A DNA stretch of 64,000 nucleotides, taken from Symbiodinium natans. Its lineage: Eukaryota > Sar > Dinophyceae > Suessiales > Symbiodiniaceae. The position numbers and the translations under genes were made by a program. The DNA lies in assembly GCA_905221605.1 (NCBI GenBank), contig CAJNDS010001336.1:570473-634472 (forward strand). The letters are read 5' to 3'. Below, in pieces: positions 52,835-63,360 of this stretch. How positions within the stretch are numbered: position 1 is the stretch's first letter; every line of letters begins with the position of its first letter. Below the pieces are notes generated by a model. The model searched no databases. It was not told the DNA's origin and saw only the letters and a program-made list of their open reading frames with translations.

Positions 52835-55127
52835 CCAACTTGGCCAGTGAAGCACTGCGAGGGCCCAGCTAATGCTCGTGATGCTCGCCGCTGTGGTTGT
52901 CGCAGCACAGGGAATGCCCAGCTGATGCTGATGATGCTTGCCCTCGTGTCCAGTCAAGCGCTGCGAGGGCCGCTAATGCTCGTGATGCTCGCCGCTTAAT
53001 GCCCAGCTGATGCTGATGATGCTCGCCCTCGTGTCCGGTCAAGCGCTGCGAGGGCCCAGCTAATGCTCGTGATGCTCGCCGCTTAATGCCCAGCTGATGC
53101 TGATGATGCTCGCCCTAGTGTCCGGTCGAGCGCTGCGAGGGCCCAGCTAATGCTCGTGATGCTCGCCGCTTTGGTTGTCGCAGCACAGGGAATGCCCAGC
53201 TGATGCTGATGATGCTCGCCCTCGTGTCCGGTCAAGCGCTGCGAGGGCCCAGCTAATGCTCGTGATGCTCGCCGCTTTGCTTGTCGCAGCACAGGGAATG
53301 CCCAGCTGATGCTGATGATGCTCGCCCTCGTGCCCGGTCAAGCGCTTCGAAGGCCCAGCTAATGCTCGTGATGCTCGCCGCTTTGGTTGTCGCAGCACAG
53401 GGAATGCCCAGCTGATGCTGATGATGCTCGCCCTCGTGTCCGGTCAAGCTGCGAGGGCCCAGCTAATACTCGTGATGCTCGCCGCTTTGGTTGTCGCAGC
53501 ACAGGGAATGCCCAGCTGATGCTGATGATGCTCGCCCTCGTGTCCGGTCAAGCGCTGCGAGGGCCCAGCTAATGCTCGTGATGCTCGCCGCTTTGGTTGT
53601 CGCAGCACAGGGAATGCCCAGCTGATGCTGATGATGCTCGCCCTCGTGTCCGGTCAAGCGCTGCGAGGGCCCAGCTAATGCTCGTGATGCTCGCCGCTTT
53701 GGTTGTCACAGCACAAGGAATGCCCAGCTGATGCTGATGATGCTCGCCCTCGTGTCCGGTCAAGTGCTGCGAGGGCCCAGCTAATGCCCGTGATGCTCGC
53801 CGCTTTGGTTGTCGCAGCACAGGGAATGCCCAGCTGATGCTGATGATGCTCGCCCTCGTGATTCTCGCCGCTTTGGTTGTCGCAGCACAGGGAATGCCCA
53901 GCTGATGCTGATGATGCTCGCCATCGTGTCCGGTCAAGCGCTGCGAGGGCCCAGCTAATGCTCGTGATGCTCGCCGATTTGGTTGTCGCAGCACAGGGAA
54001 TGCCCAGCTGATGCTGATGATGCTCGCCCTCGTGTCCGGTCAAGCGCTGCGAGGGCCCAGCTTATGCTCGTGATGCTCGCCGCTTTGGTTGTCGCAGCAC
54101 AGGGAATGCCCAGCTGATGCTGATGATGGTCGCCCGCGTGTCCGGTCAAGCTCTGCGAGGGCCCAGCTAATGCTCGTGATGCTCGCCGCTTTGGTTGTCG
54201 CAGCACAGGGAATGCCCAGCTGCTGCTGATGATGCTCGCCCTCGTGTCCGGTCAAGCGCTGCGAGGGCCCAGCTAATGCTCGTGATGCTCGCCGCTTTTG
54301 GTTGTCGCAGCACAGGGAATGCCCAGCTGATGCTGATGATGCTCGCCCTCGTGTCCGGTCAAGCTCTGCGAGGGCCCAGCTAATGCTCGTGATGCTCGCC
54401 GGTTTGGTTGTCGCAGCACAGGGAATGCCCAGCTGACGCTGATGATGCTCGCCCTCGTGTCCGGTCAAGCGCTTCGAGGGCCCAGCCAATGCTCGTGATG
54501 CTTGCCGCTTTGGTTGTCGCAGCACAGGGAATGCCCAGCTGACGCTGATGATGCTCGCCCTCGTGTCCGGTCAAGCGCTGCAAGGGCCCAGCTGATGCTC
54601 ATGATGCTCGCCGCTTTGTGTGGCAGCCCAGGAAATGCCCAGCTGATGCAGATGATGCTCGCCCTCATGTCCGGTCAAGCGCTGCAAGGGCCCAGCTGAT
54701 GCTCATGATGCTCGCCCTCGTGTCCAGCCAAGCGCTTCATGATGCTCACCGCTTTGGCTGTTGCAGCACAGGTAATGCCCAGCTGATGCTGATGATGCTC
54801 GCCCTCTTGTCCCGTCAAGCGCTGCAAGGGCCCAGCTGATGCTCATGATGCTCGCCGCTTTGGTTGTTGCAGCACAGCGAATGCCCAGCTGATGCTCAGG
54901 ATGCCCGCCCTCGTGTCCGGTCAAGTGCTGCAAGGGCCCAGCTGATGCTCATGATGCTCGCCGCTTTGGTTGTTGCAAGCACAAGGGAATGCCCAGCTGA
55001 TGCTGATGATGCTCGCCGCGTTGGCTGTTAGCAGCACAGGGAATGCCCGGCTGATGCCCATGATGCTCGCCCTCTTGGCCAGTCCAGGCCAGCTGATGCT
55101 CATGATGCTCGCCGTTTTCGGTCGTGC
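52835..55127. repeat. 106-bp satellite built from two 53-bp monomers
   Basis: About 21 copies of a 106-bp unit. Each is a dimer of 53-bp halves starting CCCAGCTGATGCTGATGATG and CCCAGCTAATGCTCGTGATG, both continuing CTCGCC. The halves then diverge (CTCGTGTCCGGTCAAGCG versus GCTTTGGTTGTCGCAGCACA). Copies are nearly identical in the middle and more diverged toward 55 kb. Because 106 is 1 mod 3, long open frames cycle through all three frames on both strands; they are not taken as genes. It lies in an intron-like interval between two exon islands. Confidence 0.95.
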
Positions 55128-55475
55128 AGCACGGGCATCCCGCAATGATGTTACTGCCTGGACTGCCCGCACCGGGCCAGATGCAGGTCCTCCTTTTCAG
55201 CATGACCACCCATCATGCAGCCTGAACCATTATCATCCTCCCCAGTCCCCGCAACCCCTATCGATGAACCGAACCTATGAACCGCCTGTTGGAAACCGAA
55301 CCGAGGAACGAACAGTTCATTTCATTCGCAACCGAAGCCGACGAACCGGTAACCGGCCCCTGACGGGACCTAGCTGATGCTCGTGGTGCTTGCCGTATCT
55401 TGCCGTTTTGCTCGGCGCAGCACCCTGAACGCCCAGCTGATGCTGATGGTGCTCGCCCGCTTGGTAAGCATGCAG
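55128..55475. repeat. Unique insert and degenerate satellite edge
   Basis: 55128-55365 is non-repetitive sequence with GAACCG-rich stretches. Two diverged satellite half-units resume at 55366-55470 (CCAGCTGATGCTGATGGTGC). No gene seen. Confidence 0.6.
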
Positions 55476-55596
55476 CGGCAGCGGGAGTGAGAGAAGCCCA
55501 ACAAAAAAAAACAGTTGCTAACCCCTAAACCCTAAACCCTAAACCCTAAACCCTAAACCCTAAACCCTAAACCCCAAACCCTCCCTGCGAAAAAGC

Positions 55597-55661
55597 CCCT
55601 CCGGCCTCTCCAGGCAGGGGCACGAGGTGGCAGGCCACCGCAAACTGCGCGCTCTTGTCAC
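55597..55661 (-). CDS. Candidate exon DKSAQFAVACHLVPLPGEAG
   Basis: Acceptor TTCTCAG, GC donor GGAGGG|GCTTTTTCG. High third-position GC, clearly protein-like, not recognised. Confidence 0.5.
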
Positions 55662-56195
55662 CTGAGAATTTATGTCCCTGCGAGCCCTTCTGCCCAGATT
55701 GGGTGTTTAGGGTTTAGCGTTTAGGGTTTAGGGCTTAGGGCTTAGGGCTTAGGGCTTAGGGCTTAAGGCCAAAGCTTGGGATTTCGGGTTCGGGGTTTGG
55801 CAGAGTGCAGCTTAAGACCATTTCCTGGTTTTCGGGGGAGGCGTCTATGTGAACCACTTCAACAGGACAAGGGGCGGAGGACAGAGTTCTCCGGGTCGCC
55901 CCGCAGAGTCTTCAGCAAACTACGATCACACGCAGACGACTGCGCCTAATTTTATGGTTTTAGGGAAAGGAGAGGGGGCATTTCAGGCCGCAGCTTCTCG
56001 GAACACGTGCACGCAAGAAATCTTGCTGATATGAGATGTAATGTAATGTAATGCAATGTAAGGTAAGGTAACGTGAAGAAACGCTATGTACGGCAAACAT
56101 GTACGCATACATGTGTGTACATGTATGTATGATGCATGCATGAATGGCATGACATGACATGACCTGACCTGACAGATAACTGAGTAGCTGACACA

Positions 56196-56436
56196 CCTTA
56201 AAGCCTAAAGCCTACAGCCTACAGCCTACAGCCTAAAGCCTAAAGCCTAAAGCCTAAAGCCTAAAGCCTAAAGCCTAAAGCCTAAAGCCTAAAGCCTAAA
56301 GCCTAAAGCCTAAAGCCTAAAGCCTAAAGCCTAAAGCCTAAAGCCTAAAGCCTAAAGCCTACAGCCTACAGCCTACAGCCTAAGCCTAAAGCCTAAAGCC
56401 TAAAGCCTAAAGCCTAAAGCCTAAAGCCTGAAGCCT
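56196..56436. repeat. GCCTAAA heptamer array
   Basis: About 34 copies of AAGCCTA with short ACAGCCT blocks at both ends. A one-base variant of CCCTAAA homogenised over 240 bp. Confidence 0.95.
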
Positions 56437-56474
56437 AAACCCATGGAGGCTACCAAGGGGGGAGAGACTCTTAC

Positions 56475-56550
56475 CTCACGGCTCCAGGACCAACTCCGTT
56501 CTTCCTGGGCCTCCGGCGCGTCAGCAGAAAAGGGCAGAGGTCCACCACTT
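56475..56550 (-). CDS. Candidate exon, two possible frames
   Basis: Acceptor TGCGCAG, donor TGAG|GTAAGAG. Frames EVVDLCPFLLTRRRPRKNGV and SGGPLPFSADAPEAQEERSW are both open. Good splice signals, unknown function. Confidence 0.4.
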
Positions 56551-57163
56551 CTGCGCAGGAATTTGTTGTGCTTTTGTTTGGGGGGGGAGAGGGGAGAGGG
56601 GGGGGGCAGGGGCGGGGGGGTTGGCTGGGTTTTGGGGGGCTTGGGAGACTTGGCTCATGCCCCAAACCCGAGAGACCTTCCGGAAGAGATTTGGGTTCAG
56701 GGTTTAGGGCTTAAGGCTGGGGACTTGGGTTTAGGGTTTAGGGTTTAGGGTTTAGCCCCCATTCGCGTATGGAGTACTCTGGAGAACTGGCCTGTTTGGT
56801 CTATGTTGGGGTATACGGGGTGTAGGGTTCAGGGTTTAGGGCAGGGCTGAGGGCCCTTCAACGTGCTCCTCAACGGCCCTCGAACGTCCCTGGGGCACGG
56901 GCTGTCCGCAATCTCGTCGAAATCCTCAGCTGGCTGGGACCCTTCCTACCCTGAACCCTGAACCCTCCTTTGCACCCTAAACTGTAAATCTCAGACCCTC
57001 CTACCCGAAACTCTAAACCCTAAATCCCAAACCGGAATCCCTCTTTCAAGTCAGGGTGCAAGTTGTAGAGCATTTTAGGGCTTAGGGTTTAGGGTTTAGG
57101 GTTCAGGGTTCAGGGTTTAGGGAAGTCAGGGCTCAGGGTTTGGGGGCTTTGGTGGTGTAGGGA

Positions 57164-57221
57164 TCAGCGCCGCCGAGACACCAAATAGTTGAAGTGCATC
57201 GGCATGCCGCTGAGCTTGTAC
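57164..57221 (-). CDS. Terminal exon YKLSGMPMHFNYLVSRRR and stop
   Basis: Acceptor GCCCAG, TGA at 57164-57166. A clear C-terminal exon of the 57-64 kb gene. No family match recalled. Confidence 0.6.
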
Positions 57222-58228
57222 CTGGGCCGGAGCGTTAGGGTTTAGGGTTTAGGGTTTAGGGTTTAGGGTTTAGGGTTTAGGGTTTGGGGTCTGGGGTCTG
57301 GGGTTTGGGGTCTAGGGTTTAGGCTCCGACCCAAGACCTGAACTTCGAAGCCCTATTCCCTACAGACACCAAGTTCTAAACCCGGAACCCTTCACCCTTA
57401 AATCCTAAACCCTAAACCCTAAACCCTAAACCCTAAACCCTAAACCCTAAACCCTAATGAGCTCCTGAACCCTAACACCCTAAACCTTAAACCCTAAACC
57501 TAAGCCCCTAAACACGAAACGCCATAAACTCCTAAACCTTAAGCCCTAAAACCCTAAACCTCATAAACTCCCAAACTCCAAAACCCTAAAACCCTAAACC
57601 CCAGACCCCGACCAACAAGCCTTGCAAACCCCAAAAAAAAGAGCCGTGTTAATCCCACAAAGGTATTTATTGGGCCCCCTTCTAACCCGTACGAACCCTT
57701 TTCAAACCACGATAAATCCCAAAATCGACTGCTGTCCCAGTCACTCAAGGGGCGTCTTGGCTTCCAGGGCACGCTCCTGGTGCTGCGGGGTTTGGAGCTC
57801 AGGGCTTCTTTCAGGCCTTGGGCTTTCGGGGTTTAGGGGTTTAGGAGTTTAGGGATTTAGGGCTCCGTTTTGGGGTTTAGGGTTTCGGGGCGTCAGCGTT
57901 TTTGAAACCCCAATGGAAAAACACACAGTTTGCTGTAAGGAGGAAGCTCCACCTTTTCAGGCGCTCATGGGTACTGAGCGACGAGGAGCCATGAAGCTTC
58001 AAGTGCGCACAGCGCGAGAGCCACACGGGCGGCTCTACGCCCCTCTGAGCCCGAAACCCTGCAACTAGGGTTTAGTTTTTTTTTAGGGTTTAGGGTTTAG
58101 GGTTTAGGGTTTAGGGTTTAGGGTTTAGGGTTTAGGGTTTAGGGTTTAGGGTTTAGGGTTTAGGGTTTGGGGTTTAGGAATTAGAAGTCCTCAACCCTAA
58201 ACCCTCCTCGCCGATCCAAACGATCCGC

Positions 58229-58282
58229 ATCGCTCGTGGCCTACTGGGGCGCCCGGCCCAGTCTGATAGGTTCTTGCGCAGC
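58229..58282 (-). CDS. Exon LRKNLSDWAGRPSRPRAM of the 57-64 kb gene
   Basis: Acceptor GCCAAG, GC donor GCGAT|GCGGATC, which alone joins in phase to the terminal exon. A GT donor at 58202 (GAGG|GTTTAG) would lengthen it but breaks the frame. Confidence 0.5.
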
Positions 58283-58926
58283 CTTGGCACAGCGTGGGGG
58301 GCCCTACCTGGACCTCCTTGAGGGGTCTAAGGAGGGACCCCTCCAAGAAACCCTTAATCTTGTTTCCCTTTATAACCCCTACATATGCCTGAAAGAGTCC
58401 CTAGAAACCTAAGTAGCTTCTAGACAGCCCCTAAAGAGCTAAGGTCCCTTATAAGGGTCCCTCCTTTGTCCCTTGACCCCCAAGTACTCCGTAAGAATCC
58501 CTAAATACCCCTGATTAAAGGGTGTTTGGGGGGCGGGGGGGGGGGGGTCCAGGAAGGGTCTCTCCCTGCAATTGTAACGGGGGTGCCTTTTATCTGTACT
58601 TGTTGTGGCGGTTTTGCTTTGTACTGCGCAATTGCCCATGCTGTTTCTTAATGGGTACCGCGAGTGTATCAAAAATGACGCAACGAGGTTTCATTAGGGA
58701 GTCTAGGGTTTAGGGCTTGGGCCAACGCTCTTGTTTGCTATGCGTTGCTTTTGCTGCTGGCTGCCTCGCTGGTCCGAAAAAATTCTTCTCATACCCGAAA
58801 CCCTAAACCCAAACTCTACGCCTAAACCCTACAACCCTACAACCCTAAACCCTAAACCCTACGCCCTAAACCCTACAACCTACAACCCTAAACCCTAAAC
58901 CCTAAACCTACAAACCCTCAACCAAC

Positions 58927-59003
58927 CTCTGCGGCCACGCGGCTCCAGGACTCGCGAGGTCTCCTCACCCTTGCCATCCTCCTGCCCGAACGGCTCGGCC
59001 AGG
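58927..59003 (-). CDS. Exon LAEPFGQEDGKGEETSRVLE of the 57-64 kb gene
   Basis: Acceptor TGTAAG, donor AGAG|GTTGGTTG. 77 nt. Acidic linker-like sequence. A small island at 58745-58795 (minus DQRGSQQQKQRIANK) may be a further exon. Confidence 0.55.
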
Positions 59004-59286
59004 CTTACAGTTTTGGGGGGTTGCGGGGTGTAGGTTTTTCTGGGTTGTGGGGTTTAGGGTTTGGGAGTGTAAGGTTTGGGGTTGTAGGGTTTAGGTTGTT
59101 TGGGGGTTGTGGGGCTGGGGTTTAGGGGGTTTTAGGGGTTTAGGGCTTAACTTCTCCAAACCCCCGAAACCAAAGAGCCCTTAAACACAAAAAGCCCTTC
59201 AACCTTAAACCCCCTAATCCCTCAATCCCGAAACCGCTCTAAAACCCCTCAACTCTTTTTGAGCCCCAAAACCCTAAACCCTAAAC

Positions 59287-59376
59287 CCGAAGGGTTTGGC
59301 GCTGCCTCGTCGTCGAAGATCACGTGCCCCTCCATGTCCAACTCGGCACGGATGCGGAGGCCAGCCTCCCGCGTCA
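59287..59376 (-). CDS. Exon TREAGLRIRAELDMEGHVIF of the 57-64 kb gene
   Basis: Acceptor CCTAAG. It ends at GC (GACGAG|GCAGCG) or at GG|GTTTAGGG, continuing DDEAAPNP. Alternating charged and hydrophobic residues suggest a beta strand. Unrecognised. Confidence 0.6.
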
Positions 59377-59505
59377 CTTAGGGTTTAGGGTTTAGGGTTT
59401 AGGGTTTAGGGTTTAGGATTTAGGGTTTAGGGTGTAGGGTGTAGGGTTTAGGGTTTAGGGTTGAGGGTTTAGGGTTTAGGGTTTAGGGGTTCGGAGGTTC
59501 AGCGT

Positions 59506-59604
59506 ACTTAGTATCCCAATTTTAAGTGTTGTTATCACTCACTTGTAAGCCCCTTAAGTACCCTAATGGGGTTACACTTGTGTAGTTAAAATTGGGTTAC
59601 TAGT
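59506..59604. mobile_element. MITE-like hairpin element, copy 2
   Basis: ACTTAGTATCCCAATTTTAA at the left and TTAAAATTGGGTTACTAGT at the right form an imperfect terminal inverted repeat. Internally AAGCCCCTTAAGTACCCTAA is shared with 4990-5103. Confidence 0.6.
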
Positions 59605-59840
59605 TGCCATGAACATCCAAGTAAGGGACCCTTCAAGTAATGACAATGACGATGCCGCCTCAGCCCCAAGCCCCGAAACCCCTCAACCCTAGACCCCTCA
59701 CCCCTCAGCCGCAAACCTTAAGCCTCCAACCCAAACCCCAAACCCCAAACCCTCAATTGTAACCCTAAACCCCGAACCCCAAACCCTAAACCCCAAACCC
59801 TAAACCCTAAACTCCAACCCCTAAACCCTAAACCAAAAAC

Positions 59841-59911
59841 CCTGAGCCCACGGACTGGCAGAGGGCCTCAAGGAAGCGGAGTAGGTGAGGGCTCGTCACC
59901 TCGGCTTCGTA
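59841..59911 (-). CDS. Exon YEAEVTSPHLLRFLEALCQS of the 57-64 kb gene
   Basis: Acceptor TCGAAG, donor CAGG|GTTTTTGG. 71 nt. Helix-like, clear coding character. Confidence 0.6.
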
Positions 59912-60017
59912 CTTCGAGGTATGGATGTAGGGTTCAGGGTTCAGGGTTCAGGGTTCAGGGTTCAGGGTTTAGGGTTTAGGGTTTAGGGTTTAGGTTTAGG
60001 GTTTAGGGTTTAGGGTT

Positions 60018-60152
60018 TAGGGCCTTAGGCCTTAGGCCTTAGGCCTTAGGCCTTAGGGCTTAGGCCTTAGGCCTTAGGGCTTAGGGCTTAGGGCTTAGGG
60101 CTTAGGGCTTAGGGCTTAGGGCTTAGGGCTTAGGGCTTAGGGCTTAGGGCTT
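60018..60152. repeat. GCCTTAG then GCTTAGG heptamer arrays
   Basis: Six or seven GGCCTTA units grade into about fourteen GGGCTTA units, directly following TTTAGGG repeat. Successive homogenised variants. Confidence 0.95.
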
Positions 60153-60368
60153 AGCTCCTCAACCCACGAAGCTCCCTAAACAAAAACATGCCATGAGGGC
60201 GGCTGGGCCTCCCAAACACCTACCACCCCCTGAGTCCCTAAACTCCTGCACTTGCACCCCTAAACCCGAAACCCTAAGCCCTAAACCCTAAACCCTAAAC
60301 CCGAAACCCTAAGCCCTCAACCCTACATCCATAAACTCCTGCGCTCAAAACCCCTAAAACACTGAAAC

Positions 60369-60384
60369 TTTCAGGACCCGCTGC
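60369..60384 (-). CDS. 16-nt microexon of the 57-64 kb gene
   Basis: Acceptor GCCCAG, donor CTGAAA|GTTTCAG. Codes for the join (R)QRVLK with the previous exon in phase. Confidence 0.45.
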
Positions 60385-60552
60385 CTGGGCTCGAAGGGTC
60401 TCCCACCCTGAACCCTAAACCCTAAACCCTAAACCCTAAACCCTAAACCCTAAACCCTAAACCCTAAACCCTAAACCCTAAACCCTAAACCCTAAACCCT
60501 AAACCCTAAACCCTAAACCCTGAACCCTAACCCTAAACCCTAAAGCCCTACA
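60385..60552 (-). other. 168-nt intron made almost only of TTTAGGG repeat
   Basis: In sense it begins TGTAGGGCTTTAGGG, continues as a pure (TTTAGGG)n run and ends GGGAGACCCTTCGAGCCCAG. The last 14 bases repeat the end of the upstream exon (CCCTTTGAGCCCAG at 60553-60566) with one mismatch. A compact example of a repeat intron bounded by a duplicated exon sequence. Confidence 0.7.
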
Positions 60553-60639
60553 CTGGGCTCAAAGGGGCTCCCGGCCCACCGGGTGCCCAAGTTCTTGTGG
60601 GCGCGCTGCATCTGCACCACCTGCTTGGGGGCTTCGGGG
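60553..60639 (-). CDS. Exon QVVQMQRAHKNLGTRWAGSP of the 57-64 kb gene
   Basis: Acceptor CTTGAG. It ends in CCCTTTGAGCCCAG before a TGTAGGG repeat start. HKNLGTRWA recalls the opening of a Myb repeat, but the following residues (SPFEPRQRVLK) do not continue as one. Function unassigned. Confidence 0.6.
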
Positions 60640-61084
60640 CTCAAGAGGGTTTGGGGTTTAGGGTTTAGGGTTTAGGGTTTAGGGTTCAGGGTATATTGGG
60701 ATTATTCAGGGTTCAGGTCCGGGGAAAGTTTCGAGGAGTTTCTGAATTGGAGCTTTTGAATAATTTCAAGGTACAGGGGCTTGAGGGTTTAGGGTTTTGC
60801 GTTTAGGGTTTAGGGTTTCGGGTTTAGGGTTTAGGACGAGGATGAAGTTACAGGCTTGGGGGCTTTAGGGGCTAAGGGTTTAGGGGGTATGGGTATGGGG
60901 TGTAGGGGTTAAGGGTTTAGGTTGTAGGGTTCTTAAGGGAGGAATTCATGGATGTAGGTACCTAAACAAACCTCAGAGGAGCTCAGGGAGCCTTTGGGAG
61001 CAGTGGGGAGGACTCGGGAACCTTGGGTTACATGCCCCGCTTGAATCTCACTCCCTTAAGCACCCTATAAGTACGCATGGCAGC

Positions 61085-61290
61085 CCAGCAACCATATCAT
61101 AGTAGGACACCCTTTTTTTGCTTTACCAGGGAACCTGGAACCAAAAAAGGTGACAAGGACACCACCGGGCTACCAGGCAGGGGTTCAGGGGTTTGGAGCC
61201 CAGTAGCCATATTATACTAGGACACCTTTTGGTTACTCTTTCAGGGAACCTTGAACCAAAAAAAGGGAAAGGAGCACCACTGGGCTGCCC
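61085..61290. repeat. 115-bp imperfect tandem pair
   Basis: CCAGCAACCATATCATAGTA and CCAGTAGCCATATTATACTA start 115 bp apart, followed by GGACACC(C)TTTT, CAGGGAACCT(G/T)GAACCAAAAAA and CACCAC(C/T)GGGCT in both. Within each, TTTTGGTT-type and AACCAAAA form a hairpin. Related AACCAAAAAGGGT motifs occur near 16267, 39425 and 40355. Confidence 0.65.
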
Positions 61291-61348
61291 AGAGAGGGTT
61301 GGGCCAAGCGCGCGTGCGAGATCCGTGCGGGCTTCCGCGTTCAGGGCC
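61289..61348 (-). CDS. Exon ALNAEARTDLARALGPTLSG of the 57-64 kb gene
   Basis: Acceptor GGTCAG, GC donor TCTGG|GCAGCC. Helix-like, high third-position GC. Confidence 0.5.
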
Positions 61349-61600
61349 CTGACCCCGCAGCGTCCCCGAAAACCCGAATAAAAACATAAAGCCTCAGGGT
61401 TTAGGGTTTGGGGTTTAGGGTTTGGGGTACTGTATGTTGAGGGCGATGGAGGGAATATTCAGAAAACATCGGCAACTATTTAGGCTCTCCTGTGCGCACC
61501 CACAACCCAAAACCCCAAAACCCCAAAAACCCGAAAACCCCTAAACCCCTAAACCCTTAAACCCCAAAATCCCTGACCCCTAAACCCTAAACCCAAAATG

Positions 61601-61631
<31 letters not shown>

Positions 61632-61696
61632 ACCTTAAACCCTCAACCCTAACCCCCCCCCACCCCCCACCCGGAACCCTCCCTCCCAACAGAAAC

Positions 61697-61724
61697 CGAC
61701 AGCGCCTTCCGGAGCTCCTGTAGC
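61697..61724 (-). CDS. Exon LQELRKALS (28 nt) of the 57-64 kb gene
   Basis: Acceptor TCTGAG, donor CTGTCG|GTTTCTG. The frame is open on both sides. Confidence 0.45.
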
Positions 61725-62082
61725 CTCAGAGGCCCCCCGCAGTTCAGGGAGTTGGAGAGTTTTGGTTTGCGGTCTTTGGGTTTTGGGGGTTTTGAGGGTC
61801 TTGAGGGTTTTGGGAGTTTAAGGGGTTTAGGGTTTAGGGTTTGGGGTTTTGCGGTTTTGGGGTTGTGGGGTTTAGGGTTAGGGTTTGGGGTTTAGGGTTT
61901 GGGGTTTGGGGTTTGGGCTTTTTGTGGGTCTTTAGGGTTTGGGGGTTGGGGTTTAGGGGTTGAGGGTTTTGGGTTTTGTTTTGTGGGTGTTACGGTTTGG
62001 GGGTTGGGGTTTGGGCTTTAGGGGTTAGGGTTTGAGGTTTAGAGTTTTGGGGTTTAGGGTTTGGGGGGGGGGGGTTTCGTGA

Positions 62083-62160
62083 CAAGCGTATGCTGCCCGA
62101 AAGCACCTTCCCTACTTCTGAGGGCGAGGACAAGCCCGCAAGGGAAGTGCAAAACTTGCA
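62083..62160. other. Unresolved coding-like island
   Basis: Open and protein-like on both strands (plus MLPESTFPTSEGEDKPAREV; minus CKFCTSLAGLSSPSEVGKVL). Another plus island with a GTGAGC-type donor lies at 62295-62426. Context favours minus, but nothing decides it. Confidence 0.25.
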
Positions 62161-62663
62161 GGGGGGGGGGGGTTTGGGGCTTTGGGGTTTGGAAGTTTTG
62201 GGTGTTTTTTGTGTGGGTTTTTGGGTTTCGGGGGTTGGGAGGTCTGGGGTTTTTGGGGGTAGAGGGTTTGGGGGTTTTAGGGCTTTAGGGTGTAGCATTG
62301 GCCAGCTGGGTGCTGCAGCGAGACGACGTGCCCACTCCAAGACCACCCAAACACTGCTGCAAACGAATCCAACTGGAGCCAGACGATCCCTAAGCCAGCC
62401 AAACCGATGCTACAACCCCAAAAAGGTGAGCTGAACAGTGTGAGCGCCCAAACCCTAGACCCTGGACCCGAGACCTTAAAGCTTAAACCCTATCACTACT
62501 AATTGCTTAAGAGCCCCCAAAAGAATAGAAACATTCTTCCTTACAAGGGCAACATAGGGATTGTTACCTTTTACTTTTTGTTGGGGGGGGGTTCTTAAGC
62601 AAATAGTAGATAAAGCCTCAACCCCCCGAACCTTAAGACCCTAGACCTTAGCCAAGTATCAAC

Positions 62664-62700
62664 TCCCGCCGCTGCTGCTGGCACCAGCCTTCGTCGCGGC
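62664..62700 (-). CDS. Exon RDEGWCQQQRR of the 57-64 kb gene
   Basis: Acceptor TCTAAG, donor GGGA|GTTGATAC. 37 nt. Confidence 0.4.
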
Positions 62701-62808
62701 CTTAGAACTTCTGCTGCTTCACTGAAGTCCTAAACCCTAAACCTTAAACCCTAAACCCTCAACCCTCAACCCTAAACCCTCAACCCTAAACCCTGAAAAC
62801 CCTAAAGC

Positions 62809-62842
62809 CTGAGCTCGGTGTCGGGGCAGTCCAGCACCCTCT
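62809..62842 (-). CDS. Exon RVLDCPDTELR (34 nt) of the 57-64 kb gene
   Basis: Acceptor TCGCAG, GC donor CTCAG|GCTTTAGGG. The frame is also open upstream (APHFWGLLAE). Confidence 0.5.
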
Positions 62843-63287
62843 CTGCGAGTAGACCCCAGAAGTGGGGAGCTTTGCAGGACCCCTAAGCCGCCCCCCAGAA
62901 GCCACTCAGATCTGAGAAACCGCCCCCCTAGATCTTGGGGAGCCCTCGATATCCTGCTCCGGGGTGGAGGGCTTGCGACTTAAGGTTTGAGGGTTTGAGG
63001 GTTTGAGGGTTTAGGGTTTAGGGTTTAGGGTTTAGGGTTTAGGGTTTAGGGTTTAGGGTTTAGGGTTTAGGGTTTAGGGTTTAGGGTTTAGGGTTTAGGG
63101 TTTAGGGTTTAGGTCGTTCAAGGGCTGAAAGAGGGTTTTCGGATTTTGGGGCTAGGCTGTTACAGGCGTCAAGGGTTTGGGGGTCAGGGCTTTTGGGGTT
63201 GCGCGGCCTAAGGGCTTAAGGATTGGTAGCGTTCATAAGGGTTCAAAGCTCAAGGGCTTTAGGGCCCCGAAACCTCGAGGGCAGCAC

Positions 63288-63360
63288 CCGCCATTGGAAA
63301 CCGGCAGGCCGAGAAACACGGCCGCAGCCCTGCTACCTGGTCAGGGGCTTCGCGCACTTT
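63288..63360 (-). CDS. Exon of the 57-64 kb gene
   Basis: Acceptor CCCCAG, donor GCGG|GTGCTG. Frame KVREAPDQVAGLRPCFSACR then FPMAG. Further AG sites inside leave the 5' edge open. Confidence 0.45.

Noticed and set aside
52835-55172. Repeated ORFs (HHQHQLG..., LDRTRGRASSASAGH...) as a repeat protein, or the array as CRISPR
   Set aside because: The unit is 106 bp, so the frame shifts each copy and open frames are an artefact of low stop density. There are no unique spacers and the context is eukaryotic.
60553-60639. Myb DNA-binding repeat
   Set aside because: HKNLGTRWA is suggestive, but the residues that should follow (IAK-LPGRTDN-VKN) are absent and no upstream tryptophan-spaced repeat was found.
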